This document shows, one piece after another, positions 11,555 to 24,139 of a stretch of DNA of 64,000 bases. A program made the position numbers and the translations under genes. The stretch is from Deinandra increscens subsp. villosa. Taxonomy: Eukaryota; Streptophyta; Magnoliopsida; Asterales; Asteraceae. Numbering within the stretch: the stretch's first letter is position 1; each line of letters starts with the position of its first letter. The notes under the pieces are model-generated. The model was not told where the DNA came from. It worked only from the letters and a program-made list of their open reading frames with translations, and ran no database searches. Location: contig JBCNJP010000017.1 of the NCBI GenBank assembly GCA_039602395.1, forward strand, positions 87,742,182 to 87,806,181, read 5' to 3'.

Positions 11555-13154
11555 CTACAAAACAGATTAAGTTCAAAAATCAGTATTTTCGATAATCTTT
11601 TCCTTAATAAATTTAATTACCCAATGTTTAAACATTTTAAACAATTAAGCTTTATTAAGGCTAGGATCCAATTGACATGCCATCATTTCATCAGTTGATC
11701 TGCTAGAAATGATGCATTCAAATGGTAAGTGACGATCACTAATTGTATTCCAAATACAATTCCTAGATTTTATGGGACCTACAACTTGCACCAAGTGATT
11801 TGTAGTCATGTTTCATCCCATCTTTTGCCACGGGCTAAGGGTCTCACCGCCTAGCTCGTTTTAAGTCGTCCAGCCAAGAACGCACAAATTGTCCACCATT
11901 GTGTACCAATGAGTGGGAATTTGCCATGCAAATGCCATTTTACCATTGTGTACCAATGAGTAAGATGACATCCACAAGTGTCCTTTACAAGGTGGATGGC
12001 AAAGACTTAAGTTTGGTTTGGGTCAAAACAATTTTGATGCGTGATCAAAAAAGTTATGTGTGAAGATTCATGCACATCTTCATCACATAATGTGTTTATA
12101 AAATTCTTAGTTTGTCATCCAAATCAAAAGAGCTCGGTAGCTCCATTTGCAACACACAAAGAAGCGTAGGGGTGAGGTTTGCAACTTTTGCAATTAAAAA
12201 CCTACCCACTTTAGGGAAGCAGAGCGACCCGACTTATACCTCTTTTAGAGTGTGTTCAAATGGGTGAGCCGGTGTTTCTTTTGACTTTTAGGACACAAAT
12301 TTTATTTTATAAACAAAATCATATTTCAATAGTTCTTTTAGCAAATTTCGATTTTCATAAAACAAATTTGCAATAAACCTTTTATTATGTCACAATTATC
12401 AGATAATCACATAATCTTAGGGTTTCTAATTATCACATATAATTTTATTTTAAATCCTCTTTGATTTAAGTAATAACCATGAACGATTTGCATGAAACAT
12501 CATGGTTTTTACTTCCTTTTAACATTTAAAATAAAGGTACAACATGTTGATTATCAAATAACAAAACTTGGGTTCTCAATTTTAGATCACAAAATCAGAT
12601 TTTAGACCTAAAATAAGGGTTTCCGATTCGGCTAGAGGTTTTCGATCCAATTATATAGTTTTCGATCGGAATCAGGGTTTCCGATCGAGAACATCACTTT
12701 TCGGTTATAGTTTTACGATCGAAACACAGGTTTTCGATCAACATGGGTTTCCGATCGAGAACAAGGGTTTCCGATCGGAATGGTGTTTACGATCCGGAAA
12801 CAAGGTTTCCGATCGGTACTTTTCGACCGGGCCGTAAACAGTTTACGAACTGAACTCGATCGGAAACAGGTTTGCGATCGTGTCCTTTCCGATCGAAAAG
12901 GGTGGTTTACGATCAGAAAACGAGGGTTTCTGATCGAAAAGCAGCAACGGGACGAGAACCAGTTTTCGATTTAGGGAACCAAGCCACAGTCGAGAACCGG
13001 TTTTCGATTAAGGAAAGATTTTTCGTTTTTACCAATTTGCGAAACCGTTTTCCAATTGTAAAACACGATTTTTAAGAGGATCGAAAAGCTAGAATCTTCA
13101 TATGGTTACCCCCCTTCCAAGTTTTCATCCCGGTAATTAATTAAAATCATAGGT
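11555..13154 (-). other. E3 long 5' leader
   Basis: A 1.6-kb leader separates the primer-binding site from gag, long for Copia. The part nearest the LTR (about 12610-13040) is an imperfect array of TTTTCGATCG-type motifs. No conserved gene is seen in it. Confidence 0.7.
12615..13035. repeat. Degenerate array of TTTCCGATCGGAAA motifs in E3 leader
   Basis: Roughly 20 imperfect copies of a 10-14 bp motif with the core CGATCG, often TTTCCGATCGGAA or TTTTCGATCGAAA, at irregular spacing of 15-30 bp. The core is self-complementary. The open frames at 12780-13075 are by-products of the repeat. Confidence 0.75.
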
Positions 13155-13168
13155 GGCTCGTGATACCA
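13155..13168 (-). other. E3 primer-binding site, initiator-Met-tRNA-like
   Basis: On the minus strand, one base after the LTR, the sequence is TGGTATCACGAGCC. It matches the 3' end of plant initiator tRNA-Met (TGGTATCAGAGCC) with one extra base after TGGTATCA. Confidence 0.75.
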
Positions 13169-13169
13169 C

Positions 13170-13826
13170 TGTTGGGTTATATAACTTTTATCAAAACACG
13201 AGTACGCAGCGGAAAGAATCCTATGAATTAATTAACTAACAGAATATAGAACATGTACCTTATTAGCTCAGTAAGAGAAGATTCCACGAGGATTTGAAGT
13301 AAATCCCTCTACGATCGCACACACGACACACCGATTGCTCGTATGCTAGTACTCGATCACGAACAACTCCTTTATAGCTTTGGTCGAACCACACAAGAAT
13401 CGAACCTCCCTTGGGTTATTCTTGATTGCCGAATTCGAGAAGGAGAGGAAGAGAGATTAGGGTTTTTTCTTTATCTCATAAAGCAGCAACTAATCCTTAA
13501 ACCCAGAGGGTCTATTTATAGGATTAGAATACTTGATAAACAAGCAAAAGGGATAGGCATAAGAGCCCTAGCGAAATCGGCCTAGAGGCCTTATCCAAAA
13601 CCTTTTCTCAATTGTAATCCAATTACAATTCTCTCTAATTACAACTAACACCCCTCTGTTAACAATTAACTGTCAGTTTTTTTTTAACGAAACCTCGTTA
13701 AATGTTCGCGATTAATATTAATTAACTAATTAATTAATATAAATACAACAGTGTCGAGACGTGTGACCCCGTAGGCTTAAATAATATCCGGACATACGCT
13801 TACTATTACATGATCATATCCCTACA
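13170..13826 (-). repeat. E3 5' LTR
   Basis: 657 bp, identical by eye to 6056-6712. Identity implies very recent insertion or gene conversion. Confidence 0.95.
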
Positions 13827-14350
13827 ATAGGTTCTACATTGAGAAACCTCTCGAGTGGTTTACTATTTCATGTGTGTCTAGTCCGCTTTGACCGAAGCGG
13901 TTAGGCCATTAGGCATTAACAGTCTGTTTGCTATCCAAACTTCATTTTAGGATCGCCTAGGTAACAAAGATGTGTCTATAGTCTTAGTTGTCTTGGTTAT
14001 CGTCATTTGGTGGATAGTGTCAAATAGGCTAGTCGGATTAGAAGTCAAACTTAGGCCTAGAGGATTCCTTTCCAGGTAGCATCTTTCTCTCATTGTTTTC
14101 ACCTAGATCCTGTTTTCCTACTCTATAGCTATTTCAGTTTCATTCGTGTGTGTGTTCTTAGTTATTCCAAAATCAACCACTTTTCGGCTAGATATTAGCA
14201 AAGTTCCAGTATCGAGAGGCTGTATTTGCGTCCTTGGATTGATATCCGGTACTTGCCGATACTATATTACATTCGATGGGTATACTTGCCCGTAGCGTGT
14301 AGTTGGTCACTCGGAATTTACCTTTTTAAAACTTGATCATATTTTTATAA
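13827..14350 (+). repeat. E2 5' LTR, second part, 3' end deleted
   Basis: After the TSD copy ATAGG the LTR resumes and matches 27986-28508. Similarity stops at 14350. The last about 20 bp of the LTR, ending CGTATCA in the other copy, are missing, together with the primer-binding site and the first part of gag. Confidence 0.9.
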
Positions 14351-16219
14351 AACTCGAAAGCCGCGATGTTCAGAAACAAGATTTATTCGTTTGTGCAGGA
14401 GGACACCGAGATTTTGTATGAGGCATGGGAGAGGTTTAAGGAGTTGTTGAGGAAATGCCCATCCCATGGCATCGAGTTGCATCAGCAGGTACAGATTTTC
14501 TATGGCGGTCTGAACGCCCTCACACGCCCGACTGTTGACAGTTCAGCCGTTGGATCTCTGAGCAGCAAAACGCCAGAGGAGGCACGTGATTTACTCGAGG
14601 AGCTTGCATTGAACGGCTACCAGTGGTCTACCATGCGTACGAGTAGACAGCCCCAGACAAGAGGGGTTCATTAGGTATATCCCGTTACAGCTCTCTCAAC
14701 GCAAGTCGATGTGCTCTCGCAGATGATGAAAGATATGCAGACGAGTCATAAAAAGATGAGCCAGCCACAGGAGACTCAGCAGCATGTGAAATTCTATCAG
14801 TTATGTGCTGGTCCTCATGATATTACGAGTTGTCCCATTGTTGGTAGCATCGAGCTACCAGAGCAGGTCGATTACTTGGCTAGCCAAGCCCGCCCACCAC
14901 CCAACCAGTATAGCTACAATCCGGCTTGGAGACCAAACCAGAATTCGGGATGGAGACAGGAGCCGAGCAGTTCGAACCCACCGGAGTTCCAGCCACGACC
15001 ACCACAGACACAGCAGGGTGTTTACAACCCAGGGGGCAACAGATAGATCCCGGTTCAGACAGAGGATTCAGGTATGAAGAACCTGACCGACATGGTTTCT
15101 CAGTTGCTTCAGCAGAATCAGAAAGCAGCCCTTGACACACAGAAGGTTGCTCAGCAGAATGAGTTACGTTTTTCGAGAAATGAGAAGGAGATGAGTAACA
15201 TGGGCACTCATATGCAGAATCTTGAGAGACAGATGGGCCAGTTTACCAAATCTATGCCAGAGCGCCAGCAGGGAGGTTTGCCGGGTAATACTGAGACAAG
15301 TCCGCGCCAAACAGCAAAGGCGATTACCACTCGGAGTGGAAAGACCACTCAGGATCCAGTACCGCCAGCCACAGCTGAGCCGGTTACTGAGGAGAGAGAT
15401 GTTGAGGTTGAGACTGATGTTCCTGGGCAGGTGCACCCTACTAGGCTACGCCCAGCAAGTACAGCACGCCCCAAGGAGCCCGCGAGAGTCTACACACCTC
15501 CTGTTTCATATCCCGCGCGTTTGAGAAATGATAGAGCCGAGGAGAATTACAGCAAATTTCTTGCTCTGTTCAAACAGCTTCACATCAATCTCCCGTTTGT
15601 CAAGGCATTAGCACAAATGCCTAAGTATGCCAGGTTTCTTAAGGATTTATTGAGTAACAAAAAGAAACTTGAGGAGTTGTCGACCATTACACTGAACGAG
15701 GAGTGTTCAGCAGTTCTTCAGAACAAGTTGCCACAGAAGATGAAGGATCCTGGGAGTTTTACAATTCCATGTTTGATTGGTAGCTTGTCCGTCAGCAATG
15801 CTCTTGCTGATCTAGGTACTAGTATAAACTTAATGCCATATTCTATTTTTGCGAGACTAGACCTAGGTGAGCCGACACCCACGTGCATGAGCATTCAGCT
15901 TGCTGACCGATCGGTCAAGTATCCGAGGGGTATTATGGAGAATATGTTGGTGAAAGTGGATAACTTTGTGTTCCCGGTCGATTTTGTGATCCTCGATATG
16001 GATGAGGATGAGCACGTGCCTCTTATCTTAGGTCGCCCGTTTTTAGCTACCGCACGCGCTTTGGTAGATGTTTTCAGCGGTACGCTCACGTTACGTGTTG
16101 AGGACGAGACGGTGACCTTTGACATTCGTGATTCGATGAGACGTCCTCAGAGTCAGGATGATACACTCTACTTTGTTGACACCATCACTCCACATGTGAG
16201 TGATCAGTTTGAGGACATC
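14351..16219 (+). pseudogene. E2 gag and protease, 5'-deleted with in-frame stops
   Basis: The frame begins inside gag (EAWERFKELLRKCPSHG region, typical of Athila/Tat gag). It continues through a Pro/Gln-rich stretch and a gag C-terminal coiled region (15074-15290), and ends in an aspartic protease (DLGTSINLMPYS at about 15810) with the downstream ILGRPFL motif. TAG stops at 14672 and 15044 lie in the same frame, so there are three open pieces. E5 interrupts the frame after 16219 and it resumes at 20836. The Cys-His knuckle is degenerate (CAGPHDITSC). Confidence 0.88.
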
Positions 16220-16754
16220 TGTGACACCTCGTCCAAAAACCCTAGGTCAAACCATTTACTTTGACTTTTAATTAAGCATTAATGTGCATTAACCGATCTG
16301 ATTTCTGTTTAAATTGTTAATTATTGTGCATAATCGTTAACTGATGACGAACTGATGACGTAAACCTAATCCCACGTTTGTACTTGACACGTATACCTGT
16401 AAAATGCATAGAGATTCCATGGATTAATCATGGAATTTCAATAACAAGAAAAATAAATACAAAATATATTTTTATATTTTATCTGGAACTGGAACTGATA
16501 TCGTACGTTTATATAACCAACACAGGAAACTGATAAGTGATCGTATGTTTAAAACTATTCGGTTTTAAACAATCTGGACGGTCGAGCTTAAAACTGTTGC
16601 GAACTGACAAAACTGAAAACGTTAACCGTAACCTGTGCAAAAACTGAAAACTGTAACTGATTTCTAAAAAACTCATGTAACCGACTCAAACAATTGTTTT
16701 TATGAAATAAAAACATCACAAACTGAAATCGTTGTCAAGACTTAAGCCAAACCT

Positions 16755-17015
16755 CAACCGCTAACCAATTGGGCCCGACTTGGCCCAATAGGCCCAATAA
16801 GCCTAAAACAATTAAACCGAGCCCGAAACCTTAACCCGTTGCACAATCTTGATAATCGAATGATCGTGGTGATCCGTAAACCAAACCGTTACACAACAGG
16901 CCCGGGCCTCGAACCGGCGCCCCGTTTGGGCTCGAACGACCCATAACCGACGGACCGGCCCAAATGCATTTTCTTTAAACAATTAGGCCCAATATAAAGT
17001 CCAAGCCCAATGGAT
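16755..17015. promoter_or_regulatory. GGCCCA/GCCCAA cluster in E5
   Basis: About ten GCCCA or TGGGC-type sequences in 260 bp, for example GGGCCC, GGCCCAATA twice, and GGCCCGGGCC. They are like plant site II promoter elements. They lie upstream of a CT-rich leader-like stretch (17320-17400). A promoter role is inferred from position only. Confidence 0.4.
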
Positions 17016-17389
17016 TTATTTTAATTATATTGGTCCATCAACTTTGCATTTTTTTTATAAAAGTTGACACCACCTTTAATTTTTATAAAAATTTGTCATA
17101 TACTTGTGTAATCTTAATACATGGAATGAATTATAAAACTTGTGGATTATTTCACCCCATATAATTATAAGTTTTATAAACCTTCACAACACAAAAATTA
17201 TTCTTTATAAAACATTGACAAGTTTATAAAAAAAAAATAGTCACCTACATGTGTTAGTTTTTATAAAAACTTCACTAGATAATTAGTTGGTAAAAAGTGT
17301 GACAATGAGGTGAACACATCACCCACTTTCTCACCATAACCTTTACCAACCTTACACTCAACTCCCTCCACCCATCCCTTCTCCTTCTT

Positions 17390-18190
17390 CCTCTCGGTGA
17401 GCAACCCAACACCACCATCACCTTTATCCTCCACCACCTTTCACCCTCTTCTCCTTCCAGCCGTGACACAAGCAATGACCAACACCCTTCCTTCTCCACT
17501 TGTTATTCAACCAAAACAATACCAACTGCTGCCTTTAATTTACCCAGGTGTGCACCCGCCACCTTGTTGCTTCCACTGCTGCTCGAGAAACATCAACCAC
17601 CACCACCGCTCGGAACCACCCTACTGTTACTCTTTTGCCGTACCGCCACCACCACCTTGAACCGGCGCCACCTCTCCTCCTATTTTCTTTATTTTCCGGC
17701 CAAAACAACCACAGCTCCGCCACCTCCCTCCCTTTCCTCGCCGACAACAGCAACATCACCGCCACCCCCTTTATCTCTCTCTTCTTCCGCCGGAAAAACA
17801 ACACACCACCACCTCCTCCATTCGCCGCCGTCACTGGACAGCCACACCCCCGTAACTGGACAGCCGCCTAGCTCTACCTTCTGCCGCCGAAGGACTGCTG
17901 CTGCTGTCCCGCCGCCGGAAGTACTGCTGTCCGCCGGAGCTACTGCTGTTCGTGAGCTGCTGCTGTGTTCCTCCTCCTCCTGCCGGAGAACTGCTGTTGC
18001 GCCACTGGACTGTGACCAGCCGTGAGCCACCACCGAACACCACCCTATCTTCTTTTGTCTCAACGCCACAACCACCCACCACCATTGCGACCTTCCTACT
18101 GTTGTACCACGTTTTGCTGCTGTTCGGAGTCGCTAGGCACCGTCGGTTGCCGCCGAGGGGCTGCTGTGAGCAGCTGTGGTGACCCCTGAG
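17390..18190. repeat. Low-complexity CCR/CTG-rich block in E5
   Basis: C-rich sequence dominated by CCACC, CTCC and CCGCCG repeats. It opens several overlapping frames on both strands (Pro/His/Thr/Ser-rich on plus, Gly/Arg-rich on minus). This is composition, not coding. Confidence 0.75.
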
Positions 18191-20351
18191 CACCGCGAAC
18201 CGCCACCGATAAACCCGACACCTTTCTCTCTTTTCCCTCGGTTTAACTCCTCCCGCGATGTGAGTCTTTTAACCGTCTCGTTTACGTTTCTTATATGTTA
18301 TTAACGTCCCGAATGATTCCCCGAGTCTCAACAACTAAACCATTAAAACCCGAGCTTTTCAAACGGTCGTAACCACCGAGCTATTTTTCTATCGCAAATG
18401 CGAAGTGTTTTATTTAAAATAAAAACATAAGATTAAACTTACTAGTTTAATAATTTAAACTTATCTTAGATGATTTTATGATAAGTTACATATCTTGCAT
18501 GATTAATAATTGTTATTATCATGATTTAGTAAATTATAAATTGTTGGAGTTGTTAATTGTGGTTATAGTTGTTAATCATCTTGTGTATGGTTATTGTATG
18601 CTAATAACAATTATCATGGAATAAATATGGTGTTAGTGACATATTTGAACTAATATGGACATTAGGATGTGTTAACCTATAATGTTGAACATAAAATGAT
18701 AACATAAAACCATTTAAATGAATTTTATGGAAAAATATTAATGTTAGTAATTTTATATAAATTACTTGGTTATTTAAACTATAAAAATGTCACCATGAAA
18801 GTTGTTATATAAAATGGTCACATTTTATAAAAATATAATTTCTAAAAGACTTAAAAGTCTTGTTTAGAATTTATAAAAGAAATAAAATGGATAAAATATA
18901 TTTAGATATATTTTATGTTCAAAAATGGTAAAATATCATATTTTTGGACAATCGACAAAAAGTATAAAATCTTGGAATTTATACAAAAAGTGGAAAATGT
19001 TTTATGTTGAGAATGTTCTATAAAAAGTCTTTAATTTAAAACCCTAACTATATTTGATAAATAAAGTTATTTAGAAATGATTTTATAAAAATATAATCAA
19101 AAGACTTATAGAAACTATGAAAAAAACATATTTTTGATTATTTTAAATAAATCAAAATATTCAAAACGTTTTAACCAGATCAAATATTTTACTTTAAACC
19201 TTTTGACTTGAAACGAAATCTTTAAACGGTTTAAAAATGTTTTACGACGTAATAAATCGTAAATAGTTATTTTCGACAAATAACTATCCATATGAGTTTA
19301 GAAACCCTAAATTGAGTTAAACTCGTCATGATTTTTAATATTAATTATTCTAATAATAATTATATTTTTATTAACATGGAAACCCTAATTTTCCCTAACA
19401 TGAGGTTAATATTAGAATAACCATTTATATTTAACCTACTTGTATTTAGTCAATAAATCGTTAACTTGTTATAATTTGATAAATTATTTCGACAAGTTAA
19501 AATAATTATTTCGTTAATAATTATGAACCCTAGTTATATATATTATAACTTAACGCGATTTACTATTCAATCGATCGAGCGAACTTAAAAATAATAATAA
19601 ATATTATTATTTAAAACAATATTCAAGACTTGATTGAACTGGCCTCCTTGATACGTGATCACATGCACATTACTTGTATTCAATTTACATAAATGCTTTC
19701 ATACGTGAACATTAGCATTTACTGATTTTAAACTGATTAACTAACGGGTTTTCAAACGCTACAAACGGGATTATACGTCAAGACTTGACCGGTATCATTT
19801 GGGTAACGTTCGTTACTCAAATGATTATGTGGACCCTTATGCATATTGTCTTATGTTTTACTAGGACTTTACTTGCTAGTTGCCACTCGGTAACCCATCA
19901 TCATCACTGAATCAAGTGAGTTTCACGGCCCCTTTTCTTTTCAACTGTTTTACACTTATGGGGGAGAAATCATGAACTGATAAAATGTTTTTTTTACTTA
20001 ATGTTATGGTTTATCTATTAGCCGTATGACTACATGTTCCATTCCGTATCCCAAACTATGGTACAGAGACGTTATAAACGTTTGTACAACTGAATCCCAC
20101 TATTAATTGAATTCGATTAGTTCTGCTCGAAACGATAACTAGTGAATAGATCTATTTGGGTTGACAACCCTGCCCAGATTGGTAGCTCCAATCCTGACTT
20201 CGTATATTGTCAAGGGGTACACGTCAGTTATTCTTGCATGTTCGGTATTCTTGGGATAGAATGCTATGAGTGGGTAATCCGTTAGTATTCGAATTTGAGG
20301 TTCATGGTAGGATCTTACAACCACGACAGTAAACCAACGTAACATTTAAGT
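18191..20351. other. E5 AT-rich interior, no gene seen
   Basis: A very AT-rich stretch with no long frame. A donor-like TGTGAGT at 18259-18265 and an acceptor-like TTTTCTCAG ending 20539 could bound an intron in an LTR transcript. Confidence 0.55.
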
Positions 20352-20466
20352 ATGCCGTAAACTGTTATCCCAACATGCCGTAAACTGTTATCCCAACATG
20401 CCGTAAACTATTATTCCAACATACCGTAAACTGTTATTCCAACATACTGTAAACTGTTTTTACAAA
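20352..20466. repeat. 23-bp tandem repeat, five copies
   Basis: Units start at 20352, 20375, 20398, 20421 and 20444, with consensus ATGCCGTAAACTGTTATCC plus CAAC. The first two are identical and later ones diverge progressively. Part of E5. Confidence 0.92.
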
Positions 20467-20835
20467 CTTACCATAGACTCATAAACTTGTGAACCTCACC
20501 AACTTTATGTTGACCTTTTAAAACTCATGATTTTCTCAGGTATCTAAGCTTATCATGGAAGACGTGCAAATGGGGCTTCACTGTAACTTTCGACCCTGCT
20601 TTACCGGAGTCGTAGTCCCGACCTATCTTAAATAAACTGCTTTATGATTTCAATATCAAACTAAGACTTTTATTCAAATGTAAGACAATATCATTTCACC
20701 ATGACTTTCCGCTGCAACATAAATGGTATAATGTTTTAAATGACGTTTGAATTTAGTAGAAGTTGTTCTGTATATCTGCGACTATGATTCCGTCTCGCTC
20801 ACACCCAAATCCGTTGACCGGGGTGTGACAACATC

Positions 20836-23800
20836 TGTGATTCAGGTGTTTCAGATACGCAGCATTGGGGTGGCGTTGACCCGCAGCTTGGTGTGTATGC
20901 TGCTGCTGCGTGTGAGGTGACTAGTGAGGAGACTAGTACTTTAGATTTGAGCCCGGAGGTTTTTGAGGTCATTGACACCATGCGGGCCAAGTCGAGACTT
21001 CCTGTGATTATTGCATCAGATTTGACGGGTGATGAGAAACAGATATTGTTGGATGTTTTGAGAGAGCACAAACAGGCTATTGCGTGGAAGATTATGGATA
21101 TTAAGGGGATTATCCCTTCTTTCTACACGCATAAGATTTTGATGGAGGATGAGTTTAAGCCTTTTGTGCAGAGACAGAGACGACTAAACCCGAACATGCA
21201 GGATGTGGTGAAGAAAGAGGTTTTGAAGCTTTTGGATGCCAGATTGATTTATCCTATCTCTGATTCACCTTGGGTCAGTCCGGTTCAGGTTGTGCCTAAG
21301 AAAGGGGGCATGACAGTTGTAGTGAATGAGAGGAATGAGATGATTCCTACGCGCACGGTTACGGGGTGGAGAGTTTGCATAGATTATCGCACACTCAATG
21401 ATGCTACGAGGAAAGATCATTTCCCACTCCCGTTCATTGATCAGATGTTGGAGCGTTTAGCCGGTCACACTTATTATTGTTTCCTTAACGGCTTTTCAGG
21501 TTATTTCCAGATCCCCATCGCACCGGAGGATCAGGAGAAAACCACATTTACATGTCCATTTGGCACATTTGCGTACCGACGCATGTCGTTTGGATTATGT
21601 AACGCTCCAGTGATATTTCAGTGTTGTATGGTCGCGATTTTCCATGATATGATCGAGGACTCCATGGAGGTTTTCATGGATGACTTTTCTGTTTTCGGGA
21701 GTTCCTTCGATCAGTGTTTGACGAGCTTATCGTGGATGTTAGCTCGATGTGAGGAGACGAACCTGGTGCTTAATTAGGAGAAGTGCCATTTCATGGTTCG
21801 CGAGGGTATTGTGCTTGGGCACAAGATTTCACATGCGGGGGTTGAGGTTGATCGAGCCAAAGTTGATACTATTTCCAAACTTCCACCTCCCACTTCTTTT
21901 AGAGCGATTAGGAGTTTCTTAGGCCACGCGAGATTTTACCGCCGATTCATACGCGATTTTTCAAAAATCACCAGGCCGATGACACAGCTCCTAGAGAAGG
22001 ATGCCCCATTTGTGTTTTCTGAGGAGTGTTTGACAGCGTTCAACTTGATTAAAGACAAGTTTGTGAACACCCCGATTATGGTTGCACCCGATTGGTCACA
22101 ACCGTTTGAGTTGATGTGTAATGCGAGTGATTTCGCAGTAGGGGCAGTCTTGGGACAGAGGAGGGACAAACACTTCCATCCGATTTACTATGCGAGTCGA
22201 ACTCTTAATGATGCACAGGAGAATTACACTACTACCGAGAAAGAGTTGCTTGCCGTTGTGTTCGCCTTAGACAAATTTTGATCATATCTTGTCCTGTCCA
22301 AGACCATTGTGTATACGGATCATTCAGCTATTAAGTATTTGTTCAGCAAACAGGATGCTAAGCCGAGACTCATTCGATGGATCCTGATGTTGCAGGAATT
22401 TGATATTGAGATCCGTGAAAAGAAAGGAGTCGAGAATGTGGCGGCCGATCACCTCTCATGTTTGGAGAACGCGGATGATGAGAAACTCGAGGGGATGCCC
22501 ATAAATGACTATTTCCCCCATGAGTTACTCGATTATGTACGCGTGAGAGATGATGATGAGAGTCCTTGGTTTGCAGATTTTGCGAACTACTTATCGAGTG
22601 GGATCATGAAGAAAGGGTACGGGTTTCAGCAGAAGAAGAAGTTCTTTTCTGACTTGAAACATTACATTTGGGAGGATCCTTATCTTTATAGGATCGGTGC
22701 TGATTCGGTGATTCGGAGATGGGTGCATGGGCGTGAGGCACGCCAGATTTTGGGACATTGTCATGAGGGTCCGACTGGTGGACACTACGCAGCCCTCTTC
22801 ACCGCGAAGAAGGTGTTTGAGTCGAGATTTTACTGGCCGACTATATTCAGGGATGCGTTTGAGATGATCAGCAAATGTGACAATTGTCAGCATGCAGGTA
22901 ATTTGTCGCGGAGAGATGAGATTGCCCCAATCTACGATTCAGGTTTGCGAGATTTTCGATATTTGGGGTATCGACTTTATGGGTCCATTTCCGCCATCCC
23001 GCGGGAACAAATACATTCTCGTTGCGGTTGATTATGTTTTGAAGTGGGTCGAGGCACAAGCCCTCCCCACTAATGATGCGAGAGTTGTTGTGAGATTTTT
23101 GAGGAAACTGTTCACGAGGTTTGGAGTACCGAAGGCACTGATTAGCGATCGTGGCACCCACTTTTGCAACACACAGATGGAGAAGGCGTTGCAGCGTTAC
23201 GGGGTTACACATAGACTTGCTACACCATATCATCCCCAGACGACTGGACAGTTTGAGGTCACGAATCGCGGGATTAAGCGGATTTTGGAGAAAACGGTTG
23301 GTAAGAACCGTAAGGATTGGTCAGAGAAACTGGATGACGCATTGTAGGCTTTCCGTACAGCCTACAAGACACCTACGGGTACTACACCGTTTAGGATGAT
23401 TTATGGAAAGGCGTGTCATTTACCAGTTGAGGTCGAGCATCGCACGTATTGGGCCATGAAGGCCGTCAATCTAGATTTGGATGAGGTGACTAGAGGACGG
23501 TTCTTTCAGTTGCATGAGTTAGAGGAGTTGCGCGATCATGCGTATGAGAGTTCGGGTTTGTACAAAGAGAGGACCAGGAGGATTCATGATAGTTATATCA
23601 AGAAGAAAGACTTCAAACCAGGAGATCGTGTGCTTATTTTTAATTCGAGGTTGAAATTATTCCCGGGTAAGTTGAAGTCTAGATGGTCCGCTCCCCACGT
23701 GGTGAAACATGTATTTCCTTATGGGACAGTTGAGATTGAGGGTGTTGATGGTACCTCGTTCAAGGTTAACGGACATAAGTTGAAGCATTACTTGTCTGGT

Positions 23801-23854
23801 CCGGTTGACGCGAGCGAGGAGGTTGTTATGTTGTTGGACGTACCGCCGCCCTGA
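20836..23854 (+). pseudogene. E2 pol: reverse transcriptase, RNase H, integrase, broken
   Basis: The domain order is typical Ty3: reverse transcriptase (VCIDYRTLND; FMDDFSVFG at about 21680); RNase H (CNASDFAVGAVLG; TTEKELLAV; DHSAIKYL); the integrase zinc region (H..H..CDNCQ); the integrase core (VDYVLKWVEA; ISDRGTHF; TGQFEVTNR); and the C-terminal domain. Breaks are a TAG at 21775, TGA at 22279, a frameshift near 22915-22930 at the zinc-core boundary, and TAG at 23345. All three stops fit single C-to-T or G-to-A changes. The first catalytic Asp of RNase H is replaced (CNAS instead of the CDAS seen in E1). Confidence 0.9.
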
Positions 23855-24139
23855 TCGCGGGGCCGAGTCTGGCTGACGACTCGTTAATAAATTCAGCGCT
23901 TACGGGAGGCAACCCGAGTACTTGTTTACTTTAATTTGCTTGTTTCATGCTTTGTTTGAACGTTTAGTAGTTTAATTTCCTTTTAGTTAGTTTTCTTAAA
24001 TTAGTTATATTTTATTTCTCCTCGTTCTGTTTTATGTTTTTGTTTCAAGTTTTGCAGATTGTTCTGAAGCATGCCACAATTGGAATTGCATGGACTTATC
24101 ATTTTGGTATTGCTTCGTGGGGTTGGTAGGTAACTCACA

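Larger units (their letters stand above)
6056..13826 (-). mobile_element. E3 Ty1/Copia retrotransposon
   Basis: This is a complete 7,771-bp element inside the 5' LTR of E2. It has 657-bp LTRs at each end, TSD ATAGG (6051-6055 and 13827-13831), a Met-tRNA-like primer-binding site at the right and a purine tract at the left, all consistent with minus orientation. The order protease, integrase, reverse transcriptase, RNase H is diagnostic of Copia. Confidence 0.96.
16220..20830 (+). mobile_element. E5 solo LTR of a chromovirus-like Ty3 element
   Basis: This 4,611-bp block starts TGTGACACC and ends GGGTGTGACA, with 5-bp TSD ACATC on both sides (16215-16219 and 20831-20835), inside the E2 gag-pol frame. 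It has no gag-pol, primer-binding site or second LTR. The ends match those of E4 LTRs (TGTGACA...GTGTGACA). A region near the 3' end (20540-20590) also resembles E4 (CTAAG...CATGG...GAAGAC). I read it as a solo LTR left by LTR-LTR recombination, with the same orientation as E2. It could alternatively be a non-coding LTR-like element. Confidence 0.75.

Noticed and set aside
17397..18193. Overlapping proline- and glycine-rich ORFs on both strands
   Set aside because: They are all products of low-complexity CCR/CTG-rich DNA within the E5 LTR; no domain or conserved start.
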